In this document: positions 35,026 to 45,571 of the stretch, piece after piece
Layout of the letters: every line of letters starts with the position of its first letter
Numbering within the stretch: position 1 is the stretch's first letter
DNA from: Ignelater luminosus
Taxonomy: Eukaryota; Arthropoda; Insecta; Coleoptera; Elateridae
DNA: 64,000 nt
Assembly (NCBI GenBank): GCA_011009095.1
Contig: VTPC01090696.1
Span: forward strand, 86,326 to 150,325
Reading direction: 5' to 3'
Translations under genes and position numbers: made by a program
Notes under the pieces: generated by a model
Told to the model about the DNA's origin: nothing
Database searches by the model: none
What the model saw: the letters and a program-made list of their open reading frames with translations, nothing else

Positions 35026-38000
35026 GTAAGAGTTTTTATGTTTTGAAATACTTTCGAAAAATTTTGCCAGTAACAGTTTGAAAGGTTAGGGAAATACAAT
35101 TATTCCAAAAGTGGCTATATTAACATATAAACTTATAATTTTCAAATAAACAGGTTTAGGAAATTGTTAATGCAAAATTGTTTATGTTGTTAGAAATTCT
35201 CTTTCAATATTCATGCTCTCATTATCATTTAAATAATAATTATAGTTAATGCGGCATTCTTATTAGTATTTTTCAGAAGAAATTGTTCATTTCAAAAGCG
35301 TTACGGTTTGAATCTTTCCATGGTTTTTTATAATGCTTTTCCGACCTCTTCTCAGATTAACTGACTTATTCTAATTATGTCTATACAATAAGCATTGACG
35401 TCATATTCAAATTACTAATTTGTAATTACAGACACGTACAGAGTGGTTTAAAGTAGATGTTAATAGAGCTACCGGTAGGCTTTTTTGCCTTGATAATCAA
35501 AAGAAAAAATAACTATGCTTGACCACTACTAAAGCTTGTATGTTTGGATGATTAAGATCTTAATCAATTTTGCGATGCTTTATTTTGCATTTGCAAAACA
35601 GATAAGTTAGTTTTGTTTGTAATTTACTTATTTGGCTAGAAACCAGTCATCCGTGAATAACACTTTACTTGCAAGATATTGACTTTTAACGCATGGCAAA
35701 ATACAACGCAAATTGCTGCAAAAAAGGTTGCCTCAAATTATTTAAATTTCCTATAATTCTTGTAGAATAATTCATCATAAATTGTAAATGTTACCTGTGT
35801 GGTTGATTGGCTTCTAATCTATAAAAGGGAGTTGTAAAACTGTATCAGGCTTATACCATAGTCCGTAGAATTTAGAAATTTAGTCTTCTGGAAAAGAAAA
35901 CAGCTCTCCAATAATGTAACTTGACAGAAAAAAAGATATCTTGGTGTTGAACATAGTAATATACAATATGTTTAATCCATAAAAATTGTTCTAACCTTGA
36001 TTTAACCCTTTAAAGGCTATCTAGCTCATAACCTCTAAAATCTCATGCAGGATGTTTTTCTACTCCACTTGCTTGCTGTCCATGACCAAGTATATTCCTT
36101 CCATGCTTAGTAACTATTTGATCTTCCATGACAAGTCCAAGGTCATAAATTTGGTTCAATAATTTTGCAGGATGTAATTTTTATTGTGTGACACAACTCC
36201 CGAAAACAATGTTTTCTTTTTGTAATTCATATCTTCTGAACAGCCAGTGCAGGTCAAAAATGGCAAATTACAAAACAACTCATACTTTTTTTGGATATTC
36301 CTAGTTATAGCAAACTAGATTAATGTAAGATGCAGTATTAGAATTAAAATCGAAAATAAAACTAAAGTTGCTTAAAAATAGTTAAGATATATACGACTTA
36401 ACAAATTCAGTAAAAAATAACTGAATTCAAACAGTCAGTACAGAAGCAAGCAAGGAAATTGATTACAATTTGTTTCTCTATGATATTTATAGAATTCTTG
36501 CAAGATAAAGTTCTAACTCTCTTCCTCAAGTGAATAATTTGATTCAAGGAATGTGTAAATCTGCCGAATGACCTGTAACGCACTTCATAAAGCCAAGCAA
36601 GGTTTGGAGAAGATTCATCGTCTTCTTTGACATGAGAGCAAGTGGAACCTAGGTATGACTGAAGATTGTTTAAAACGGCGACTTTTGGCCTTTGTTCTAC
36701 TCTCACTGTTAGTTAGATCACGAATACAACAAAAGTTAGATCTTGTAGAATCCTTGAAGGAAAACCAACCTTCAACCCATTGTGGAAGGTCAAATACATA
36801 TTAAACTAATTCTTTTTGGTCAAGCTTAACAAACAAGTATGTAGAGTAGAACAAAACAATCTTTTGCAAAAATATTTAAAAGTTATAAGACCTTTGAACG
36901 AGCAAATTAAGATCAAAACAAATTCTTTGAGATAAATGTTTATAATTCCTTGCTTAGCAGAAACTAGCAACAGATTAAATTTCAACTGCTTTTGTATTAT
37001 GCGTGACGAACAAACGCAGTATTCGAAAATGATTGGTTTGAAATGAAATAGAGAGCACATAGATATTTGCCGACCATTCAGCAGGAAGGCTAAAAGATAA
37101 ACTGACAGTTGTCCAAAAGCTTGTTTTGCATGGCACATCTCAAATTCAAAAAAGCTTTGCTTATTGCGTTCTAATCTTCATCCTGAACCTTATCAAGAAA
37201 TAGCACTAAGCAGATTGATTAATTCGAAAGTTGATTCAAATAAAGAGCAGTTGTAGAAATCCAGCTTTAACCACATACAAGTGAAGCTGAGCCATTAAAT
37301 CCCAAATTAAACTTTATAATAGGAAGAATTTCCAGGAACTTAACCATTGGTTTTTGAAACCAGTCTTGAAGAACAGAACTCATCTTAAGTGCAATAATTG
37401 GTGTTGCTAATGTAAGAGTGAAGTGAAGTTCGCTTCATTTTGTGCAACTTAGGTTTGACGAATGCGTCTATCGCAGTGCTAAAATAAGTCTTTTTGGTTT
37501 TGCCGGTTTTTAGATTTTGAAAACTACCACACTGATTTCGATTATTCTTGAATGTGTAAATGCACTTTGTCCTACTAGTCGTTTAATGCCGTCACTTTCC
37601 GCTCTAGTGAAGAGGAAAAACCCTTTTGAATCTGATGGCCCAAAGTTGAGGTCCGTGGATAGAAGCACTTCCCAAGAATTGCTTTTATCTAGCCAAAGAT
37701 GAATTCGATTTCCATAGTGGGAATTTGTAAGAGATATCAAATTGCTGCCCACTTGATCTTTTTATTTCTAATGGAGCACCATACAAAATAAATTTCTTTC
37801 GCCTGCAGAAAGCGCCTAAACCTTGACAAAAAAGCTTCACAGCGAGAAAATTAAAAGAACAAGAAGAATGACGTTTCAATTGTGTGCTTAGAGAACCATG
37901 TACCAAAAGAAAATAAAAGACGATTGTTCCACAAGTACCGTATTACATCAATTTTGAAAATCTTCTGAACAGTTTTGTTCAAGTTTTATCCAGTTCGCGT

Positions 38001-38490
38001 TTGCTTTCTTCATCTCAGGTAACCAACTCATAGATTGAACGTTTTATGAATAGTTTCGCACGGAGTAAACATAAGCGCAGAAATAAAACTTAAAGGTGTT
38101 GATAAATTGTAGTTGTTCACTGGAAATTCATTATTGTCAAGCTTCCAGTGTAGGAACATTTTTATCATGAGCATTATTTTTGTTGATATACACTTTCACC
38201 CATAACGCTGTCATGTTACAAAATGAGAGTTTTTGTTTTAGAAAATATCTGAAAAGTTTGCCAAAGATGGTTTTTCATTCATTGTTTGAAACTTAAATGT
38301 GTTGAAATGTCTTACCATAAAGAGAGAACATGTATTTATATATCTGGATTCGATAGATCTTTTTATGAACTGAACTGTAAAGCCTTGCAAAATAAATTTG
38401 CGGTGAAAACGATCTCAATATTGTTACTCCATACTTTACATTCTGGTTTCCATGGATGCCGGTAGGATTTTTTCCAGGGAGGTGCAAAAT
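35026..38490. other. intron sequence with weak antisense frames
   Basis: Several minus-strand open frames cluster here (37906-37685, 37752-37510, 37138-36806, 36706-36407). They are not contiguous in frame, show no motif I recognise, and are separated by stops. They might be remains of one old inserted element read on the minus strand, but I cannot name it. Otherwise no features. Confidence 0.3.
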
Positions 38491-38800
38491 ATATAGTTGA
38501 AATTATTTTCTAAAACCATTTGAAATGCGATATTCCACAGCTCGGAAATGTATGGTTGTATCGAGATGGAGCTTATGATGCTGGCGGTGACAGGAGATTG
38601 ACTTTTAAACGATCAGGACACCGCCGCCATTTATTTTTTACTGGATTATCCTATATCTCAGGAACGGTATGTTGTGTCTTGTTGAGACTTTGGTTATTGG
38701 TAGTGGTAGTGGTACGGGAACCGCTTTTAAGCCTTTTGCGGCCGTCAATCAGTTTTGGTTTTCTTAAATATATTTCGGAAACGGATAGTCCACCGTGACG
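38491..38800 (+). promoter_or_regulatory. GC-richer island, possible promoter
   Basis: This patch contains ATGATGCTGGCGGTGACAGG, GGACACCGCCGCCATTTATT (a GCCGCCAT core like that bound by YY1/Pho-type factors) and TTTTGCGGCCGTCAATC within AT-rich intron. A 92-codon frame on + (38520-38798) covers it but has a low-complexity valine run and no domain. A regulatory island, or the 5' exon of an isoform joining the exon at 41023, is possible; an old insertion is the alternative. Confidence 0.2.
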
Positions 38801-41022
38801 AAACTTAGTTTGCTAATAGTGATAAGGGAAAGAGATTTTCTAGTTTTGGAAATGGTCAGGATTTGCTCTTCAGTAACCCACCTGTGGTGACCCACGGACG
38901 AGTTTCGTCCTCCAATAAATGTTTTAATTCAGTTATACTGAAACATGGTGTGTTTAGTTCTCCAACAGAAAGGTTTCATCCCTCATCAAAGTGACTGCAG
39001 TAACTACCAAGGTGGTAACACAAAGTAAAAAAGAAAGCTTATTGTACAACAATGTTTATTACAATTTCCATTATTAATGGTAAGGAATGGACATGGAGAT
39101 TGAAGTTATTAATGCTTAAGAAATTTTTTATAGTTTCTAGCGATGATGTAGATTAGCTCCTTTGAGTAATATTTCTTCTTTCCAAATTTTTTTCTTTTTA
39201 AAAACTATTTTAAGATTTTATTCAATAAGTAGTGGTTTGGACGTCCAGATTTGGAAGAATGTGTTACTGCATCTCAACATAAAAGAGTAGAATTCAACGA
39301 TATTTTGAAAAATCGCAAAACTATAAAATAACTACCTTAAAACCGGGCATAATAACATTTGCCTATTTCTAATTACATTTATTCATAGTAATGCAAGCGT
39401 GCCTACTTTTACCTCCGTCCTGGCGCCTATGCATGTTTCAAATGCAAAAGATGATTCAGTGAGTACATTATACTTATCATCAGGCAGAAGAATAAGTGTT
39501 CTGGAGATGACTCAAATTTTTCAGTTTTGCTTTTGAGCACTTCCACATAATTTTTCAAGACGTTGCTCCCTATTTCCTTTTGTTTCTTTTTTCTCAATGA
39601 CAAACGTATTGATCGCCCTCTTTTTTCACATCGGTTTTTGATCAGTCGTTCGTAATCAAATCCAATGCTTTATGGAAGATGTCAATAATTCAAAACCTAA
39701 GATACATTAAGATACCTGAAGGCTGCATGGCACTGCCAAAAGTATTAAGAACGCTCCTGAAATGAACAGACAAGTCAAAGTAGAGAAGGTCAATTAGGGA
39801 AGGTCTGCCTTGAAGATGATACTCTACGTATTATTATTACTTATTGTGATAATCATCTCAATGTTCTCAATCAAATAATAAAGTTCGTACCAAATTTATG
39901 CATTTTACGTATGCATTAAATAGAAATTTATTACTTTGTGAAGGTATATAAATAGGTATTTGAGCTTTGTTTAACACTTCATTGAAGCTTCTAACCGATT
40001 GCTTTGCCTTAGATAAATTACAATGGTAAAAAAGAGAATAGCATATCTATTCCACTGATTTTTTTTTTATAAAGGTGCTATAATCTAAGATTTTATCTAC
40101 GACTTTGTATGTATCTTGATAAACTTAACCTTATTGGTTGTCAATGGTTACTTTTTCTATTGAACGCATTCTACTTAGAAAAAAAAGTTAACAATTATAG
40201 AGAAAGGTTGTGATATTTCAATTCATGTCCTTAGAAGTCAAATTCAATTTATTTATTTTTTTTAAGAATGAGTTGAAAATAGATTATAATTTTTAAAGCC
40301 AAAGTCACATTTCCTCTTTAGTATTATTATTTTGTAATTTCAAAAATTAAATTACTACTATTTAGAACATGTTTAACAAGATTGAATGACGCAGAATATA
40401 AAATTAGTAATAGTTAGATACTTTCGTTTCCTTTATTGCCATGTTGCAATTTAGAAATACAATTGCATTATTTGTTATCCTAATGATTTTTCCAAGGTAA
40501 ATATTGTTTTAAAGAGAATAATTAAATAAGGGAAGAAATTCAGGAATTTCATTTTTGGGTGCATATTTTAGAATACCAATTCAGATTGAATTACATAAGC
40601 GCATGAAATAATTTAACTACAATAGTACATGCCTTTTTTGTGGGAAAACTTTTTAAATTGTTTTATTTTATATTGTTGAAGTAAACGTTGCAATAACCTG
40701 TATAATGAGAGCTGTAATATTGCAACTCGAGAAAATTGTTTCCAAAGTCTAGAATTTTGAATGTAAATTAGGTTAGAATATCTTATTTCAATTTACTCAA
40801 TATATGGTAACACTTTTTGCTTTAAACACGACTTGCAAGTCTAACTTGAAAAGATTTCATATTCTTAATTAATTTTAAATCTAATTTCTATTTAAGATAA
40901 AAAATAGCATAAAATCATGTTATATCACAGTTTATGCTAAGCTTAAATATTGCAATAGTTACGTTAATTATTTGCATATTTTGGAAAATAAAAAATAATA
41001 AATTGTAATAAAACATTTGCAG
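38801..41022. other. intron sequence, AT-rich
   Basis: No gene or mobile element was recognised. The stretch ends in the acceptor ATAAAACATTTGCAG that opens the exon at 41023. Confidence 0.4.
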
Positions 41023-41192
41023 AAGAATGGGTGAGCAAAAAAACAACAGAAGTAACAAATACGAAACAAATAGAAACTAGAGTCAAGCGTCAAGTCGTAT
41101 TAGAAGATGGAAAGGTCGTCGAAGATTCCGGTCCGATGGTTACCACCAACACAACAGAAGATACCGAAACTCAAGAACATCATCAAACGGAG
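41023..41192 (+). CDS. internal coding exon c of the unidentified gene
   Basis: This 170-bp exon lies between ACATTTGCAG and GTAAAT. After two bases that complete a Glu codon with exon b, it reads 56 codons, starting EWVSKKTTEVTNTKQIETR and including RQVVLEDGKVVEDSGP, then VTTNTTEDTETQEHHQTE, and ends in phase 0. It is hydrophilic, rich in Thr, Glu, Val and Gln, with no signal peptide, membrane segment or catalytic motif. The alternating Lys/Glu/Thr pattern suggests an extended or disordered, phosphorylatable segment rather than an enzyme domain (inference). Its codons use G and C more than the flanking intron does. I cannot name the protein. Confidence 0.8.
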
Positions 41193-42436
41193 GTAAATAC
41201 CATTTGTCACACATCATTTAACAAAAATAACGACACGCCTTATTGATTTTAATCTTGTTCTAAATCAGTTGCAGCTACTTTCGCTAATAAAAAAACAAGG
41301 GAGACACTTCAGAACAGTAACTGTTTTGTTACTTAACTTCCTTTGAATGAATTATTATGAGAATTGGATTAATTTCACAACGTTATTACAGTACTACATG
41401 ATAGATAAAGTGTTTGATTATTTAGCATTTTAAAACAAAATTTTATGTATTTGGGACAATAATTATTACAAAGAAATTCCAGTGAATTAAGGTAAACATA
41501 CGAGAATCTCTAAGATAGGGGTTAAATTTGTTTTCATGTTTCGAAAAGCAATAAATACTCAATTTTCAGATATATGTAATAAATCTGAATAAGTAAGACA
41601 CGAATATTATATAGTGTATATTGTCCTGTCACGATGTGAAGGACTTTTAAACAACTTAAGAGCCGCCTTGCAAATAGGATATTATGTAAATGAATGGGTA
41701 ATAATTTTTGTTCTTTGTCTAAAATGTACAATCCGACAGTTGTCTTTAAGAACCAACGAAACTATTAATGAAATAACATAAATTATTGGTAATGTTCCTG
41801 TATTAATCGTGTTCTTACAACAGGATTTAGTAGTTTAGAATGTGAATTTTCTTGTATAAAGTGCACGGATCGCTTTGTCTTTTTCTTCTTTGTAATATCT
41901 TTTACTTCTTTCTGGAAAACATTTTTTCTGGTTTAGATGTAATAGAAAATTATTTTAGTAGTTAACAAATTTAGTTATCTGTAATCAACACACAGTCTCA
42001 ATCACCTGCTTTTTTTAGAAACAATGGAACTCCCGCATGACGATGAACTGCATTTAATAATAATCTTTTTCAATTCAAATTAATTTAAGCTGATTTCAAA
42101 AAATAACAGTCTTCTGGAAGCACTGGAAAACAGTTTGTCATTTTAACTATTACATCTGGAAATACTTACGATTTACTGACTAGTAGCTTGAATTTAGTAT
42201 TAACTGAATAAGAATTCACAATGACTTCATTCCGTAATACCTGTTTAGGTACATTTAGTGAGCATCATTATTACATTGACAGTTTATCGTAACGAAAATC
42301 ATCAATAAGGGAGGAACATTAAAAATACTAAAAAAGAAAACATTATTAATCAAAGCTAAAATATTATAAACATGGATACGTAAACATTGTCCTCTTCAAA
42401 TATAAGAAACTTGTACTAGTGTTTTGACCATTGTAC
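41193..42436. other. intron sequence, AT-rich
   Basis: Left part of the intron between the exons at 41023 and 45356. Nothing was recognised before the retrotransposon begins near 42440. Confidence 0.4.
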
Positions 42437-43162
42437 TTTCACACAGTCGTTTTCGTCCTTGTTACGAACTCATCAGTGGAGGTTTTTGCAACGTCGGCTA
42501 TGACGTTTACCTGAACCCTGACATTGCCGCCCCGTCCCCAAGTTGCTCCCTTCTCTCTCCGACTAGGAAATAGTCGAGGCTTTTGCTTCCGGTAAGAGTT
42601 CCGCTCTGGGAAACGACTCCTTTATCAGAAAATCCCTCCATCATCCTCCTCGCTTTTATATTCAACCGTTGCCTCCGCACAAACTAAGCAAACCAGTCAC
42701 AAACCCGACATCCTATGAACCCGTCTCTCTTCACAACGTCATAGATGAAGTCTTCCAAAGGATATTAACAAATAGAATACTAGAATTTTCACACCGAGTT
42801 CCATCCTGACAGATCCACCACGAACCCCATCCTCCGACTTCACACTGACGTCTCGGTAGTCTTTCACTCCCGACCTTGTGTAACAGGTGCCTTTCTGGAC
42901 ATCTAGCGAGCCTTCTGAAAGATCCAGCACGAAGGGCTTCTCTTTAAGCTGTGAGCCGCTGAGATCCCCGCCAACTTTATCCTGTTTTGCCATATCCACA
43001 CGGCCAGATTCACTACCGCCTCCAACTACTGCCATCTGTCAAATACCTTGGCATTGCTTTTATCTCCACGCTGAGATGGAGCGACGAGTTGAAGCGCTAC
43101 CTGAACATACTCCCCAGACTCTGCAGCAGCATTTTAGGGTGCCACCCTCGGACGTTATTATA

Positions 43163-44421
43163 CGAGGGTGGTCTGAAAAGTTTCCGACCTAACATTTTTT
43201 CTGAAATTTTTTTTTTATTTTTCAACATAGTCTCCTTGTTACTCTACACACTTCTCCCAGCGATGTAATAGTACTCGGCATTTTCCTCTGCAAAATAATT
43301 GTTCACGAAGGTGATTGCCTCTTCATTTGACGAAAATCTTTGTCCTCCGAGCGCAATTTTTAGATGAGGGAACAAAAAGAAGTCGCTTGGGGCTACATCT
43401 GGTAAGTAAGGCGGATGGTCAAGCAGTTCAAACCGTAATTCGTGGATTTTCGCCATGGCAACCGCTGAGGTGTGAGACGGTGCGTTGTCTTGGTGAAACA
43501 GGATTTTCTTTTTCTGCAAATGTGGCCGTTTTTTCGCAAGTTCTGCCTTCAGCTTGTCAAGTAATGATGCATAGTATGCTCCTGTAATGGTTTTACCTTT
43601 TTGAAGATAATCGATTAAAATAACTCCATGACTATCCCAAAAAACAGTCGCCATCACTTTCCCAGCCGAAAAACAGTTTTTGCTTTTTTTTGGAGCCGGT
43701 TCCCCCTTTGCAGTCCACTGTTTGGACTGTATTTTTGTTTCGGGCGTATAATGGTGTATCCAAGTTTCATCTACAGTAATTAATCGGCGCCAAAACTCGG
43801 ATTTATTTCGCCTAAACTGCGCCAAAAGAGCGTTGGAAATATTCATTCGAACACGTTTTTGGTCTAACGTGAGCAAACGCGGCACCCAACGCGCGGACAG
43901 CTTTCTCATGCCTAAATGTTGATTTAATATGTGACAAACACGTTCTTTTGACATGTTCATAACCTCTGCTATCTCTCTCACTTTAATTCGGCGGTCGTCT
44001 AGCACCATTTGGTGAACTTTGGCGATGTTTTCGTCGGTAGTTGCAGTTTTTGGACGTCCCGAACGTTCATCGTCTCCCAAGCTCTTACGGCCACGTTTAA
44101 ATTCAGCAGCCCAAAATTTCACTGTGGTAAATGATGGTGCAGAGTCCCCATACACAGAATCCAACTCATCTTTTATTTGCGAAAGCGTATTGCCTTTCAA
44201 AAACAAATATTTAATGACAGCTCGATACTCGATTTTGTCCATTTTCACAAAAAAAACTCACATCAACTCACTCAAACGACTGTTACATAAAAACTGCGCG
44301 TCCAAAATGGCTGAAACTTTGGTGAGTAACTGTCAACAGATGGACAACGAAATTCAGTAGCTTTTATTTACGAGTGCTGCCATCTTTACGTTGAGGTCGA
44401 AAACTTTTCAGACCACCCTCG
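43163..44421 (-). mobile_element. mariner-family transposon, copy 2 (CGAGGGTGG ends), nested in LINE
   Basis: This 1259-bp element has inverted ends CGAGGGTGGTCTGAAAAGTT, with TA on both sides (43161-43162 and 44422-44423). It is the same family as the copy at 3239-4510. It sits inside the LINE. Taking out the element and one TA joins CGG ACG TTA TTA TAC to ACC TAC GAA, restoring the LINE frame RTLLYTYETF. This proves the borders and the order of insertion: LINE first, mariner later. It carries the only long transposase frame in the window. Confidence 0.96.
43244..44248 (-). CDS. mariner transposase, 334 codons, altered C-terminus
   Basis: One open frame from ATG at 44248 (MKMDKIEYRAVIKYLF) runs to a stop at 43244. 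It holds the N-terminal helix-turn-helix pair (residues about 5-115), the linker WVPRLLTLDQ (121-130) and a complete catalytic triad: D160 in ITVDETW, D254 in FHQDNAPSH and D289 in APSDFF, with the 34-residue spacing typical of mariner (DD34D). Compared with the sister copy at 3402-4445, about 22 net bases are lost after NAEYY. The last 20 or so residues (normally ending in RWEKCVELQGDYVEK) are thus replaced by YIAGRSV. The product would bind its ends and cut and join at TA. Whether it works without the normal tail is unknown. A second change, KSKNCFSAGK for KAKTVFSAGK, affects residues 189-197. Confidence 0.88.
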   Translation of the reverse strand: MKMDKIEYRAVIKYLFLKGNTLSQIKDELDSVYGDSAPSFTTVKFWAAEFKRGRKSLGDDERSGRPKTATTDENIAKVHQMVLDDRRIKVREIAEVMNMSKERVCHILNQHLGMRKLSARWVPRLLTLDQKRVRMNISNALLAQFRRNKSEFWRRLITVDETWIHHYTPETKIQSKQWTAKGEPAPKKSKNCFSAGKVMATVFWDSHGVILIDYLQKGKTITGAYYASLLDKLKAELAKKRPHLQKKKILFHQDNAPSHTSAVAMAKIHELRFELLDHPPYLPDVAPSDFFLFPHLKIALGGQRFSSNEEAITFVNNYFAEENAEYYYIAGRSV

Positions 44422-44823
44422 TACACCTACGAAACCTTCACCAGACCCACGATTGACTATCGATTCGCTGTCTTCGCCACTGCATTACCATATGCAGACC
44501 GGAAACTTCAGTATAAGGAGAACCATCTGCAGGAGGATTCTTTGCCTGGAACACGTCAACCCTTTAAGGAAGTGTGCGTCCGAACGGGGATTCCTCCTAT
44601 AGATGCTTGTCTGGAGTTAATTCAAACAAAGGGCACGTTCTCGACATCCTCAGAACAGCTGCTCCACTTTCGTCCGGAAAATTCAAACGAATTACTTTTA
44701 AATTTTTAAACATTAAACATCTTGTAATGGGGTTATTAATTAATGTTTAATTAAAAACTCTTTTAGTTTTCCCATTGGGCTATTTTATTTCTAAGGCAGA
44801 TTAAAAATAAAATAAAATAAAAC

Positions 44824-45355
44824 TTAATTAAAAGTTTAATACTAAAGATTAAAGTTTGTTTTTGTAAGACTGGAAGCATACTAGCGTTGATTAATTATAT
44901 GGGGGCTCGCCATAAAGTTTGATCTAAATTAAATGAAAAATGAATAACATCAAGACTTGAAGGTTTAGACTGGTATAATGCTAGGTTTCTGAAATCAGCG
45001 ACGAATGCAAAATAATAATTCACTATATATATAGAGTGTATCTTATCTGAAACATCCGGTATACCAAGGATCTGACATTAATATTTAGTGAAAAAATGGT
45101 CAGATTTAGTCAGTTCAATTAGAGTAAGACAGTGTAAAATTATTTCATTAAAATCTTTTGAATGCGTACGTAGGCGAACTAATTAGTCCTTCTTATCCCT
45201 GATTTATGAATTATGATGATAAAACTCATGCACACTTGACTTAGGAATTAAATTATTTCTAAAGTTTATGTAACAATAATTTACATACACGTTTAGTATC
45301 TTTTTAGATAAATATCAGTACGGAGAGTATTAATGTAATAATTATTGTTTTGCAG
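44824..45355. other. intron sequence, AT-rich
   Basis: Short right part of the intron, ending in the acceptor ATTATTGTTTTGCAG. Nothing else was recognised. Confidence 0.45.
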
Positions 45356-45571
45356 TTGCGAAAATTGGGCGACGACGACGAAAACAAAGAAAAGAAAGCG
45401 CTGGAAAACGAAGAAAAAACCAATGAAGAAGACCGTAGTAAATGGGTTTCAGTACCTAATCCTGATGGTATAGTACGAGAAGTAAAAGAGCGTCGCGTGA
45501 TCTCTAGAGAAGAAACAGAAGAATCTCGAGAAACGGAGGACGTGCAACACCTAGGGGACATCACTGATGAA
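45356..45571 (+). CDS. internal coding exon d of the unidentified gene
   Basis: This 216-bp exon sits between a good acceptor, TTGTTTTGCAG, and donor GTTAGT. It is exactly 72 codons in phase 0, matching the end of exon c. It starts LRKLGDDDENKEKKALENEE, has a central KWVSVPNPDGIVREVKERR and ends ETEDVQHLGDITDE. It is highly charged, consistent with a disordered or coiled-coil segment, apart from the short hydrophobic block around WVSVPNPDGIV. With exons a-c it gives 179 residues and no enzyme motif. The following exon must start in phase 0; none is convincing in the remaining 18 kb, so the gene probably continues beyond the window or through a far exon. Confidence 0.8.

Larger units (their letters stand above)
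42437..44823 (+). mobile_element. 5'-truncated non-LTR retrotransposon (LINE), split by a mariner
   Basis: A GC-richer segment starts near 42437. It carries decayed reverse-transcriptase blocks in order: SYEPVSLHNVIDEVF at 42711, AFLDI (motif A) at 42889 followed by GLLFKL, then KYLGIAF..LRW from 43041, HPRTLLY up to the mariner, and after it TYETFTRPTIDYR from 44424. It ends with an A-rich tail of repeated AATAAA units at 44803-44823. The order and motifs fit the reverse transcriptase of Jockey/R1-like LINEs. The central catalytic YxDD block is missing between GLLFKL and KYLG, and stops and frameshifts occur, so it is inactive. The mariner at 43163-44421 is inserted within it. Without that insertion the remnant is about 1.1 kb. 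The left limit is set by composition only. Confidence 0.75.

Noticed and set aside
34851-35099. Minus-strand 82-codon frame over the microexon
   Set aside because: It is antisense to a better supported exon and has no motif.
36407-37906. Cluster of minus-strand frames, considered as a transposase or receptor gene
   Set aside because: The frames are not continuous, are separated by stops, and show no catalytic or family motif I can identify.
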